DNA of 64,000 bases from Geosiphon pyriformis (lineage: Eukaryota > Glomeromycota > Glomeromycetes > Archaeosporales > Geosiphonaceae), in contig JAAOMT010000723.1 of assembly GCA_016748015.1 (NCBI GenBank), positions 262,544 through 326,543 on the forward strand. The letters run 5' to 3'. Positions 50,601-63,505 of this stretch are shown here, piece by piece (within the stretch, counting starts at the first letter, position 1; every line of letters starts with the position of its first letter). Under the pieces are notes generated by a model, which was given only the letters and a program-made list of their open reading frames with translations, did no database searches and had not been told where the DNA came from. The translations under genes and the position numbers were made by a program.

Positions 50601-53169
50601 TAATCATGGCTATTGACAAAATACTAACTTGCAAATCACCTTGGCTTATTTCTTTTCTTTCTTTATTTTCTTTTCTTTTCTTTATTTTTTGCTTTGATTT
50701 TATTGTCTTTTACTAATTCTATTGAGAATTAACGTGTGGGGTACTAACGTCAGGATAAACATGACTGGTAAAAGACCCAGAAATAAGGGTAGAACACTCA
50801 ATTGAGGATAGCTTACCAGGAGGAATACCAGCCATCAAGCTGAGAAAAAAATTGACAAAACTGCAGTTTCGGAAAGCTACAGATAAAACTATTACCATTG
50901 AATCTCTGTCCATTATACAAAGAACTCAACCAAACTCTTTGAATACAATCCTGTCAGACACCAACCTTCAGATTACTATTAACTGCAATTAGATTTAAGC
51001 ACCAAGTTACGGGTTTGTTATCTAATCCAATACCAGAAGTAGTTACCTATAACAGCGCATTCAGATGTTCGTTTTTTCACTAATTTGGTGTTGAAAAAAG
51101 CTGTCTCAGATAAACAGTTCTTGTATTTAGTTTTGGCAGTTCTCTATTCTATTGTAAGCTATAGGACACAGTTTAGCTTTGTTCCTGTTAGTGTGTGCAA
51201 CAAATGGGATGCTTTGATTCACAAGAGCTTGAAGCTAAAATCTGGTCTTCCACTGGATTTTCCTAGTGATACAATTCACCATCTCTTTTTTTATGGTTTG
51301 AAGTCTTTTTTGCAGTGTCAATCTAAGAGTAAAGTTGCTTCACTTATTAGTTTTGCAAACTCTGGTGGGATTTTGGGGCATTTGTTCAGTTACAGGTCTT
51401 ATAACTTATAGATTCAGTATTGGTGACCTGTCCATTTATTGGTTTTCCTTGCTCATATTCGTGTTAATATTTCTAATAATTTCTTAGCTGGCATGGTTCA
51501 AATTTTTTTTGACTGCAAGTTATTTTTGGGCAGCTCTTTGGTCAGCTCTTTCCAGTTTTATGGTGAAATACTTATGTCTGTTGTTCTTGGTAAGTCTTTG
51601 TTTTATAAAGTTTTATCTTCTTTCCGGCAGTATGGCATTGTTTTTGTGGACCAGCTTTGTGATTGTTTTGGTAATGTCTTTAGCTAGCACACCTTTAAGA
51701 AGTGGAAAAAGCTGGACTCTCATGGTTCAGTTCCCAAATGGTTTGATATTTCTGTTGTATTTCTTGTGGTTCCTCATTCTTTTCTCTCAGTATTGGCTGG
51801 TGTTGGCCCTCTAGACATTTGTGGCTCTAATGATTTTGTATTTGTTTGTGATTGTCTTTCTCAGGTTAGTGCTGATAGCTTGTCTGTGTACACGGATGGT
51901 TCTTTGAAGAATTTGGGCACAATCAGTTGTAGAGCTGGAGCTGCTGCTTTTTTTAAGAACATTAATTTGGGTTTAAGTGTCAGTGTTCAGGACTTAATGT
52001 CTTCCACTTTGATAGAACTGCAGGCTATAGCGTTGGCTCTAGAATGCATGCCTGCGGCTTGTTCTGTCCATCTGTTTTCAGATAGTCAGGTGGCTTTGAA
52101 TGCTTGCAAATCGGAGTCTGACCTAGTGTGTCCTGATTTTTGCAATCGGTGTTGGGTTGAGCATCGGCATATCAAGAATATTATTCACAGTAAGAATTTG
52201 AGAGTCAAATAGTACAAGGTTAAGGGCCACTCTAGTATTTCAGGGAATGATCATGCCAATAGCCTCACTAACACTATATCTCTCTCTGGTTGGTATCTTC
52301 CTCCTCATGTTAATGAACATTTTTTGTTGGCAGATGGTAGTATTGTGTCTGGTAATTTTAGGCATTTTGTTCATGATGTTTTTTGTGCTGTTTGTTAGGT
52401 GCATTGGAAGATCGGTTCTGGTTCTGGTTTTCTAGATAGTGATCTGTGTTCAGATGTTGATTGGCTTTGTTCTTTCAGGGTTTGGCATTCTGATTTGCAT
52501 ATGGCCACTGGTTTCACCAGCAGACTGACTGCTGAAGCTTGAACTTACTTCATGAAGGCTTTACACCATTGGCTTCTTGTAGCTGTTCGGAAGTGCATTT
52601 ATGATAAATGTTACTCTAGTGTTCTGTGTCTGTATTGTGGTAAGGTGAAGATGTCTAATCATGTGTTTTTTTGTGTGGTTGATGATTCAGCTCGTCATCA
52701 GGTTTTGGAATCTTGCATATCTTCTTGAAGAGTGCTTTTTGGTCTCTTTTTTTCTTCTTTGGATGTATTACAGCTGCTGTTGACCTGTGCTTTGAACCTC
52801 CCAGTTTCCTCAGCTCTTTACAAGGGTTTTGTTTTCAATGGATGGCTTCGGGAGACTATTTCTGTCTTTCATGATTCCAAAGTTGCTGGTGTTAAAATTT
52901 CTGATTTTGTGTGATCTATTTGTCTTGCTTTCAGGAATGACATTTGTTTGGTCCATGCTAGACATCATGCATTTATGGAAAAGAATGGCCTAATTCCTGT
53001 AGATGGCTTGATCCCCATTTTGGTTTCTGGTTTGGTTTTGGGATTCTCAGCTGGTGTGATTAAACTGCTTGGTGTTGCTGAAGCTTTTGGTGTCTGTTTT
53101 GGCTTTCGCAAGTCTTGCTCATTTTTTTCAGGTATTGGTGACCCAGTTTCTGTCAATATAAATGCATAG
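47670..53169 (+). pseudogene. LINE ORF2 (APE endonuclease - RT - RNase H), broken
   Basis: Endonuclease: WKVATCNIRG, FMETKL and GGNFNEDG, where GGDFN would be usual, so a metal-binding Asp is Asn. RT: KLPNSKAAGLSGIPNKLWK-type finger, ALIKMACKILSKILSNR, and the active site FVDDTIW (about 49973-49993). RNase H: VYTDGSLKNLG near 51886, IELQAIALALE and FSDSQVALNA. A C-terminal CX2C...H-type region follows (CLYCGKVKMSNHVFF). In-frame stops lie near 48040, 48235, 48612, 49350, 49633, 49748 and 49805, and the solo LTR splits the RT-RNase H interval. Not functional. Confidence 0.87.
50239..51054 (+). mobile_element. Solo LTR nested in the LINE (816 bp, TSD GCGC)
   Basis: Begins TGTTATTTATAAAAATATAG and ends TTACCTATAACA, so TG...CA with inverted TGTTAT/ATAACA ends. 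GCGC at 50235-50238 is repeated at 51055-51058. Removing the LTR and one GCGC restores the LINE frame (VRA/HSDVRFF), and the second LINE copy reads VKAHFDVHFF without an insert, which confirms the site. Inside: a CCAAT box near 50285, three TTCCAGAA motifs (50317, 50346, 50354), TATA stretch near 50427, acactgaaacaatag block, T/C-rich tract near 50640-50700 and an aaataaataa polyA-like signal near 50505. No coding sequence. Orientation plus, from TATA before polyA signal. Confidence 0.88.
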
Positions 53170-53298
53170 TGTTGTCTTAACTGGTTTGAATGGCTGGTCA
53201 TGTGTAAAAAATACATGATTCATGCTTAGTTTAAATCATTTCATTGATGTATAGTTCTAAGTGGTATTTGGACCTCACTCATTAAATGAATAAAAAAA

Positions 53299-55139
53299 AA
53301 ATTTTATTTTAGTTTTAATAATAAAAAATAATAAAGTATTTTTATTTTATTTTTTTATTATATCTTACAAATAAGATCTAATTATTATTTAATATGTAAA
53401 AATATGTTAAATATTTATAAATAAATGCAATTTATGTATTTTTTACATGTAATTAGCCACTTAAACCAATTAAAACAATACTATTCAGCTATATAAACTG
53501 TTATATTATTATTTAAATTTAAAAAAAAAACAAAATTTATGCAAATTAAAACTAATTATAAATATTTTAATAATATTAAACATATAAATTATTATTTTTA
53601 AAAGTTAAATAGTCAAATTATTCTATAAATATAATAAAATATTATTATTATTATTTACCAGTTTATTTTTTTTTATTATTGTTTTAAATTTAGAATAATA
53701 TAATCAAATTTTATTTTTATAATATACAACTAACTAATAGACAAAAATTATTAAAACTTTATTTGTCTTATTTATATTTTCAAAAACCAAAACAGTTTTA
53801 TTATACTAACTTTTAAAAATTATGCTTTTATAAAAAACAATATACAGATTATTATTAAATATATTAAAAAATAATAATTGTAAAACTTATAAAAATAAAA
53901 TATAAATATTACTTAATATTTTTTAAAAGTTTATTTGTTTTAATAAAATTTTTTTATAAATATTTATATTTATTAAACATATAAAAACATGATTAAAAAA
54001 TTCTATTTTATATAATACAATCATTAAATATTTAAGTATAATTTGTTATATATTTGTTTTTTGATTGTTATTAATAATTTTATATAAATAGTCATTATTA
54101 AATAAATGTATAGATTAGCAAAAAACTTACTTATAAAACCAAAAAACATGTAAAAATCAGAATATTATATTATTATTATATGATTTTAATCTATGTTTTA
54201 ATAAACCAATCTGTTATTATTTTTAAATCAAATCCAAATTTTTAGTAAATATATTATATTATTTTATATATATTTTTAAAAAAATGCTATATATTTTTAA
54301 AAACAACATAATTATTTGTTATAATATATTATTTACAGACAAATACAAAAACAAAAAAACTTTTTTATTTATAAGTATTTTTTTATTTTTTTTATTTTTT
54401 TTATTTTTAATATGTTTTTTAATCTTAAATTAGATAATTAAGATATTTTTATTATTTATTAAATTGGTTATATGTTATTTTTTAATCTAATAACAATTAT
54501 AAAAATCAGATATAACTTAACAAAATTCTGCTTTATAAGAATTTAAAATTATTTAACTGTTTAAATAAATTTTTATTATATTAAAAACCAATATATATTC
54601 AGAAATCAAAGTTATAATTTGTAATTTAGCAAATAATAAAAAGACCAAATTCTAAATATTAATATCTATATTCAGATTTAATTTTATAAAATAAGCTATT
54701 ATATTATAAACAATTTTTAATAACTTATTTATAAAAATATCAATAATATTAAAATTTATTTTAAGCAACTTATCTTATAGTAATTTAAAATTACTTAAAT
54801 TACAAAAATTTTACTAATAAAAAATAAAAATAATACTCAATAATAAAGCTGGCTATTTGTATAAAGTTAATAACTAATTTAAATTAATAAAATATAAAAT
54901 TCTTTAGATTTAAATTTTTTTATTTGTAAAATATTTTTCAATTAAAAACAATATTTTTTTTGTTCAAAAATCAGTTATTAAAAGTTACATTAAATTATTT
55001 TAACAAATAAACTATTTATAATAGAAAAATTTGTTTAAATATCTAAAATTAAAAATCTGTTAAAGTTATAAAAAAAATTAGATAAGTTTATTATAAATAA
55101 TATTTAAAATTATTAAATTTTTTGTAACTTAATATTTAA
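53299..55139. other. AT-rich spacer between two LINE copies
   Basis: 1.8 kb of A/T sequence with almost no CpG and no gene. Probably ancient repeat. Confidence 0.6.
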
Positions 55140-57690
55140 ATTAAATAATATTTTAATCTATACACATTAATAGAAACAAAGCTAAACTGTATTCTGTAAC
55201 TAACAATAAGATAGAGAACTGCTAATACTAAATATAAATATTGTTTATTAGAAACAGCCTTTTTTAAAACAAGATTGGCAAAAAAATGGACATCAAAATG
55301 TGCCTTAACCAAATTAGGCTTCAATAAACCCTCAGTTGACAAAAAAATATCCAAGTAGTAATAGAATTTGTTTTTTTTGGTGATAGAAATAAGTGAACTA
55401 CTGATTGACAAATTAGGACAATCAACTCTATAATTAATAAGAATGACTACTGTCTTGTTATTATTGATAGAAATATTATTAATTCAAAAAAATTCACTAG
55501 CAATGTTAAGAATGTATTGGGTTGTAGTTTGGCTGTTATCAATTCAGATTGTATTATTAACAAAAGCACTAGCAGTGAAAAAAGATGTCAATCCAGTTTG
55601 AGATTTCAAGTGATCTGTCCTGACAATATAATAAGAGTTTAGTCTGTATCTACATATACTTTCCTGTCTCTTGACTTCACACAAAAGGGGATCATAAAAT
55701 ATGTACCAAAGAAGTGGTAAAAACATCTTTCCCTGATCTAAACTGTCATACATCTAATATTTATCTGTTAATTCAAAATTTGTTATAACTCTATTAACAC
55801 AATCATTGTAAATATTACCAAAAAATCTAATAAACTTGTTACATATTTTTATCCTAACCAAATTTTTTCTAAGATATTCCCACCCAACAAAGTCATAGGT
55901 CTTTCTCATGTCTTGTAAGACCAACCAAAATTCACAATTCTTTTCCAAAGTATCCTCAATAACCGAACCAATGACAAAAATAAAAAATTGTGTTGTTGTA
56001 CCTTTTAAAACTGAAAAATTGTCTCTATACAAAACATTAAAAATGCTACATGCCAATAAGATTCTGTTTGAGAGAATTTTGGAAAGAATTTTACAGACTG
56101 TCTTAATCAAAACAATTGGCTAAATATTAGTAAAAATGCTGTTCTATTCATAAGACTGAGAGATCATTGAAACTCAAGCTTTCTTCTATATACAAGACAC
56201 TGACTTACAAGACAAACAAGAATTCAAAAATACTAAAAGCATATCCAAAACCATCCTGTCACAATATTTCCAGAGCTTATTTGAGATTCCAGAAAGACCA
56301 ACAGTCTTATTATCAGGCAAATTAGAAATCACACCAAACAATTCATCAAAGCCAACTGGACTTATCACATTCGAGAAAGCATCATCAAAAACATACTTCA
56401 AAGGCTTATATTAATGAAACCACTTATCAAAAAAATTAGCCTTTACTCCACGCTTCCTAGTCCAGCCCTCTATTATCAAATTTACCTCAGCCTTAACCAG
56501 TTCAGATTCCAGAATCAGTTCATTCTCAACAACCAAATGGTCTAAAACTACTTTTTGAAAAGAATGCTCTAGCATACTCTTAATTGTATAACTCTTATTA
56601 ACTGCAAAATTTTTCATTCTTTTATTAATAGCTGACCTGATCCCTAACTCCTTAACTTGTAAAAACTCAGCAAGCTTGGAGACATGATATGATTTTTTCA
56701 CACTAGAAAGAGCCAAATATACACAATTAAAATTCACACCAGAGTCTACAAGATTTTAAATAATTAAAGCCTTAATACTGTTCAAAAAATTCCAACACTT
56801 CATAAGGAATACAAATCTGTTAGAATTCTCTTCACAAGAAGTCTTGACAATCTTTGAAACTAAAAGTTCCAGTTTATAAAACCTAGAAGAATCTCTGGTA
56901 AAAACATTATCATAGTCTTTGAACCATTTTTTTTTGAATATTTTGTTAGCTGAGAAAGTTATTATTTTGCAAACAACATTCTATATCACATTCAGATCTG
57001 AAAATTTCATAAAAACTACAAACTTGTCAAAGAACATTACTGCATTAGCAGTTGTAACATCTTTAAAATTATTCCACTTCATATTATTAGCACCCTTAAA
57101 ATCAAATTTCCATTGGTTCTTATTAGTTTGCTTACAAATAAAGTTCAATTGTATATCCAAAAGCCTATCTAAACTTACAGACAAAAAAACTGCTTAGTGA
57201 TTAGTGTTAAAATGTTTACTAACATTCATAATATTGTGATCCACTATTGCATCAACCAAATTCAAAAAGATGAACACATAATTAATTGTTTTTTCTACAC
57301 TCTTTGAATTCTTCTATATTAGATCTCTTGCAATTAGACTTCCTGATAAAGAATTAACCAGTCCCAAATCAAGGCATTTTTTGAAACTTGCATATTTGCA
57401 GAAACCATCCTTATTGAAATCTTTACCTAATACAACAAAAGAGGACTTATTCACAGTCTTAACTATCAGAGAATTGATATTACCAGTTTGAGAAAAATGA
57501 ACAGCCAGAGAAGCACCAGCATATAGCCCCAAAATCGAAACAGAAAGTTTATTCTTGAAAAGCAACTTGATAAAAAGAAGCCAGCCAGACACTTCAGAAA
57601 TTTTATACACATGATGAGCCAGAAAAGCATTCATAATAATTGCCACTTCAGTACCAAAAAACTCTTTGTCTAATCCAGATAAAAAAACCC
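55140..57690 (-). mobile_element. LINE fragment of the same family, inverse orientation, truncated at both ends
   Basis: In minus-strand order it gives the endonuclease middle (ISEVSGWLLFIKLLFKNKLS, ILGLYAGASLA, 57646-57314), the linker (56981-57184), pre-RT (56411-56737), RT fingers (NLPDNKTVGLSGISNKLWKY, 56186-56401), RT palm (LQDMRKTYDFVGWEYL, 55754-56110), and the active-site box as FVNNTI instead of FVDD (55544-55753), then LVLKKAVSNKQYLYLVLAVL (55136-55411). It ends at VYRLKYYL, losing RNase H and 3' end; ORF1 and the 5' end are also gone. Frame breaks separate the pieces. More AT-rich than the first copy, hence older. Confidence 0.88.
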
Positions 57691-60600
57691 TAACTCATTA
57701 AACTTTTAATATTAAAAACAAAATAATTACTAAATAACATATAAAAAAAAATTATTAACAACAGAAATCTAAGTTTTATTATCAAAAATAATAAAATAAA
57801 AAATAAAAATAAATCTTTTAATATATATATAACAGTTAAGATTTTAAAATTTAATTTAATTTAATCTGAGTTTAATTAAACTATTAAATTAAATCAAACT
57901 TAAACCAAACTTAAAATTACCAAACTTAAATTAAAACTTAAATTTAAACAACAAATTTGATTTAAAATTGGTAAATATATTTAGATTTAATTATTAAAAA
58001 TTATATTATATTATTAATTAATTTTTTTTTAATAATTTTTGTATTTATAATCAAAAATATTATATTGTTTTTATAATTTTAAATATTAAATAAAATTTTA
58101 TATCTAAAATTATATTTTTACTTGCAAAAAATATATTTAAAAGCAATAAATAATTTTTAGATTGTTAAATAATTATAATCATATATTTAAAACAAAAAAA
58201 TTGTATTTAATGTGTTTAAATATTAAATTTTTAATAAAAATGATAATTTAAATACAATTTTCTAATTAAATTGACCAAAAAATTATAAAAAAATAACAAT
58301 CTTACTTATTAAAATATTTTTTTAATTAATTCATAATTTTTTTGAATATTTTGTCTTTTTTTGTAATATTTTTTTATTATAATATATATTGATTAGTAAA
58401 AAATTTCTAAATAGTACTATAAAAATTTAGTAGTATTTATAGTTTTACAAAAAAATAATTTATATACATATTTTAAAACTATATATTTGGCTGTTTTTTT
58501 TTGGTTTATTTAAACTTATAAAATAATTTTATACTTTATTCGGAAAATTATATTATTATAAAAATGGTTTTTTGGTTTTTAATTATTAATATTTTTGTTT
58601 TAATTATAATTAGTTTTTTGTAAATTTTTTAATTTTATTTGCATAATAATATTAATATTATACTAAAACTTTTTTTTTAATATTATAATATAAGTTGTTT
58701 TTTAATTTTTAATTGCTATATATATTTATATCTTTTTTTTATTAATTAAACCAACATAATTTTACAAATTATAAGTATTTATTTCTATAAACAAAGTATA
58801 AAGTAAAAATTTAAATATATTTTTGATATTTTATAATAACTTATTAGATTATCTGTATTTTTTTAATAAAAATAGATTATTTATTAGCCAAAAAATTTAT
58901 TTAACTTTGATTATCCAATTTTATTAATGTTTTTTGTCATAATTTTACTAATTGTATTTTAATTAACTTAATTGTATCATATTTAAACAACATAATATAT
59001 ATAATTTTAATTAATGTTTTTACAGACATTTTTTTAATTATTATAATTTAATTTATATAATTGTTTATTAATCTTTTAAAATTAGTATTTACTTTTAATT
59101 TTAATTAAATTTGTAGTTTTTATTATACTTGTAAAAGTTGCATAAATAATTTATTGAATTTTAAAAAAGTAAAGACTTTTTTAAATCTATTAATATATAA
59201 AAATAATTTTTTTATAATTTTTAACTTTTTTTAAAATAATTTTTTTAAATAGTTAAAAGATTTATGTTCAAAATAAAAAATTTTTTGATAAGTATATTTA
59301 CATTAAATTTAAAAAGAAAAAAAACAAATTTTATATTATTTTTTATAATAAAGTTTAAAATTCTAAAAAAAAATTATTCATTATATTAATATTAAATTTC
59401 TTAGTTTTAAGAATATTTATTATAAAACCAAAATTGTTTTTGGTTTTATTATCTGATTTATTATTATTACTAATTTAAAAAAGCCATTTTTATTATTGTT
59501 TAATTCAGTTTTTATGTTAAAAAACACATTAATATTAATAAAAAGTTTGTTTAAAGATATATATTTTTTATTATTTAAATATTTAATATTGTTAATCAAA
59601 ATTTTTTATTTTTGTAAAAATATATTATTAATAAAACCATAAAAAAACTTTTTAATATCTCTTTTTTTAAATGTTTAAACATTTATTAATTTTATTATAA
59701 ATAAATTTTTTTGGAAAAAATAATAAATAAAGTATCAGAAAATTATAAAACTAAAAAAAAAATTTTAAAATTAAATTTTTTGATTAATTTCAAAAAAATA
59801 TTTTATTTTAATATATAAAAAAAAGAAAATACTTATTAATTTTTTAATTAAAAATAATTAAAAAATTAATAATCTTAATAATAAACTTAATTAACAAAAT
59901 TAATTTAATCAATTTGAATTTTAAAATAATTAATTTGAAATTTATTACAAAATTTACAATAATAACAGTTTTTATATTATTATAAGTGAATTATTAAGTT
60001 AATTATGTTTTTATAACTTGGTATTTTAGTTGGATAATATTTAAATTTAAGGATTTTTTAAAGATTTTAAGTGATAAAAATTTTATATAATAAAAATTTA
60101 ATAAAATAGTAAATAATATTAAATATCTAATTTTTTTGTATAATAACTAGTTTATTTTGATGTTTATATTTTTTTGATAAATAATTTAGTTTTTATAACT
60201 ATATTTACACTTTTTTTAATATTTTTTACTAGACAGTTCTTAATATTGTAATCTTAATACTTTTTTTTAATCAATTAATAAAATAAAACAAACAACTAAA
60301 AATAATAATATAAAAATAGAAATTAGTATTTTATTAATAATTATAATTAAAAGTTATTATTTTAGTATTATTAAATAAGTAATATTAATATTAATAGCAT
60401 TAATATAATTAAATTAAATTTCAATAAACTAAGTTTAAATTTATATATAAAATTTCTGAAATTTCTATAATTTTTTTGAGTTATTATTAAAATTTTTGGC
60501 ATTTTTGATAATAATTTTGGAATTTTTAAAATCTGTACTAATATTTTTAAAATTCTTAATATTATATGCTCTAATAATTTTCTATTTTATTATTAATTAT

Positions 60601-60894
60601 TAATATTAATATTATTTTATGTTTTCTATATAAATAATAATATATAATTTTGGTTTAAAAAATTAACTTTTAAAAACTTTAAACCAATTATAAGATTTAA
60701 TAAAAACCTAAGAAAAAAATAAAAAACAAAGTTTTTTATTTTTTTAAAAATTTTTTAAAGAGTTATTTTAAAAAAAAAGTTTTTTATTTTTCTGTATTTT
60801 TATTTTGCTGTTTTTTTCTTACAATTTTACAAATTATAAACTTTTTTGTTGTTGTTTTAACAGCTATTATTAGTAATATTATCATCAAAAAAAG

Positions 60895-61272
60895 TTGGCT
60901 AAAGATATTATTTTAAGTTTTTTTAATGACTATTTAATACAAAAACCAAAAACATTTTTTGACAAAATAAAACATTTAAAAAATAAAGTAAAATTGAAAT
61001 ATAAATTGTTTCTGTATAATATTAGTCAATTTAAAAACATTAACACAAATTTAAATAGTATTAAAAAGAATATTTTTACTTTTAATATTAAATATAGTAT
61101 TAATAATAAAAGTAAAAAATCTTTGAATTTTTATATTAATAAATTTAAGACTAAAAAATTTAATATTGACAAAATAATAACTTCTTTTTTTGGTTTCTGT
61201 AATTTTAATATTAATAGTAAGAATATATTTCTTTTTTTTTCTATTAATATATTTTTTTTAAAAATAAATTAA
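60895..61272 (+). pseudogene. Lys/Asn/Ile-rich frame, probable transposon relic
   Basis: No ATG start, no motif. Composition (K, N, I, F) is what coding DNA becomes under strong AT pressure. Could also be chance, since TTA/AAA/ATT codons avoid stops poorly but this frame survives 125 codons. Confidence 0.25.
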
Positions 61273-62469
61273 CTCCAAAATTATAAAAACTTAAATAAAA
61301 ATACTTATTAAAAAGTTTTTTGTTTTAAATATTAATCTCTTAATAATTAAAAACAAATTAATTAAAGTTAAGATATAAGCAATCAGAAATTTTTTTTAAA
61401 AATTAATGGTTTTAAAAAGACTATTATCTTTTCAAAATTTAAAAAAATAATCAGATTTATATTTATATTTAAAAATAATATAAAACAAACTATATTATTG
61501 GTTAAAAAAAACAATATTTAAATAAATAGAAATATTAAAAAACAAAAAATCTATTTAAATTAGACTATAGTAGTTAAAAAAATTTTATGAATACTTTTAA
61601 AAAAAATTATTTTAGTTTTATTTAAATATAGATAGTATTATTTAAAATACAACTTATTGAGTTGTAATAAAAGACTAATAAAATTTGCTAAATTGGATTA
61701 AACTAATGTTTTAATATTAAGTTTAATTAAAACATATTTAAATATTAAGTTTTTTACCAATATAGTCTTGAAAAAACTATTTTAAACAAATAATTTTTTT
61801 ATTTAATTTCGACTATTCTATAATTTATTATTAATTACAAGATATAATTTAGTTTTGTCTTTAAAAATATGTATAATAAGTAAAATATATTAATTAAAAA
61901 AGATTTGAAATCTAAAGCAAATTTGCTTAGAAATTTTTTAAGTAAAACTATTTACTATTTTTTTTTGTATAATTAAAAAATTTTGAGCAAATATAAGCAA
62001 AAAATAAAGTGTTTTTAATATTATCAACAAAAATTTGAGATATTATTTAATATAAAATTATTTTTATTATTAATTAACATATATTATTATTTTAATTTAT
62101 TATTTATTATCTTATTAAATTAACCAAATTATTATTTAATTAATAATTTAATTTGTATAAAACACAAATATAATCAAATTATGATAATTAAATCATGTAA
62201 TATACTAAATTATATAACAGTTAAAATTCACTAAAATATTTAAAATTTTGATAAAATATTTAATTTTATTAAAATAATTTATAGTTTACAAAAATAACTT
62301 ATAATTTATTAAAATGTATTTTTAGTTTGCCAAAATATTAAAAAAAAATACTGGATCATAGAATAAATATTACAACAAGTTATATAAAAGAAAAACTTTT
62401 TTTTTTATAAAAATATATTTTAATTTAAGATATTCTGCTTTAATAATTAGTTATTACAAATTATCTTAA

Positions 62470-62970
62470 TAAAAACTATTTTAAAAACTTTAAAAACTTT
62501 AATTATTATTACTTAAAATTATCTATTTGAACTAACATTTAAAATTAATTAGCTATTAATTTCAGTAACTATTAATAACTTTTAAATTTAAATCTGAAAT
62601 GGCTTTTTTAATACATATTTTTTATTTTTAGTTTATTTTTTTTTAATTTTTTTTATATTATTAAGTAGTTTACAATCAAAATTTTTCGTAGAAAAGTTGA
62701 TTTTTACAGCAAAATAACCACATATTATTTTGAAGAGCTTATAAATAAAATTTTTCTGTAAAAAAATTGACTTTATTGCAAAATAACTACATAAATAATT
62801 GGTATAAAATTAATTATTTTATTATAAGTTTAATAGTATATACTGTTTAAAGTATAGAAAAATACTTCAAAAGAAAAATTAGCTTATTAAAAATTTATTA
62901 GCTTTTATTAACAATAGATTTAACAACAAAATAATATTAATAACATTAAAAAAAAGTAAAATTTTTTTTG
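62470..62970 (+). repeat. Dispersed AT-rich repeat, copy 2
   Basis: Same orientation as copy 1 at 23090-23540, with the ordered blocks ttttacagcaaaataa, ttattttattataagttta, aaagtatagaaaaatactt and aataatattaataacatt. It contains an internal duplication: two gtagaaaagttgatttttacagcaaaataac-like units at 62688 and 62757. Confidence 0.6.
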
Positions 62971-63505
62971 ATAATAGTTAGTGTTTTTTCAAAAATAATA
63001 CAGCAAAAATTATATTAAAATAATAATTACATCTAATATAATAACTTTAAAGTACTATCAATTAATTTATATCTATTATAAACAATAATTTAGAATATAA
63101 AACAGAATTATAGCTGTTAAGAAACTATTTTTTATATATATTGAGAATCGAATTAACAATTATTTTTTTCAAGATTATAATATTACAGAAGTTAAATAAA
63201 ATCTACTACTTAAATAAAGACTCAAAAGCTATTAGTATAAATATTTGTACTATTTATTTTTAAAAACTTGACTATAATATTATTTAATTTTGTGAAGAAA
63301 AATATATTGTCAATTTACAATTTATTCTTAAACTTAAATTTAAAACCAGCAACAAAAACAAACAAAAAAACATTAAACCAGTTTATATAACTTTTAATAT
63401 ACTAAAAACAGTATTTAAACAATTACAAATACTTAAACAAAGAATTAATATTAAAATTACCACTTTTAATTACACTTTTTTCAGTTTTATTTGCTTAAGT
63501 ACAGA

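Larger units (their letters stand above)
45595..53298 (+). mobile_element. LINE (non-LTR retrotransposon), nearly full length, inactive, with nested solo LTR
   Basis: Composition changes sharply at about 45595. The element holds ORF1 (RRM-like segment and CCHC knuckle) and ORF2 (APE-type endonuclease, reverse transcriptase, RNase H, C-terminal Cys/His region). It ends in an A-rich tail (aatgaataaaaaaaaaa near 53285). Without the 816 bp insert it is about 6.9 kb. ORF1 plus APE, RT and RNase H is the layout of the I superclade (Tad and relatives in fungi). Several stops and frame breaks make it non-autonomous. Confidence 0.9.
57691..63505. repeat. AT-rich decayed repeat domain
   Basis: 5.8 kb of A/T-dominated sequence with hardly any CpG. 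A Lys/Asn/Ile-rich open frame at 60895-61272 (TTG start, 125 codons) is likely a decayed transposon ORF. 62470-62970 repeats 23090-23540. No gene supported. Confidence 0.65.
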
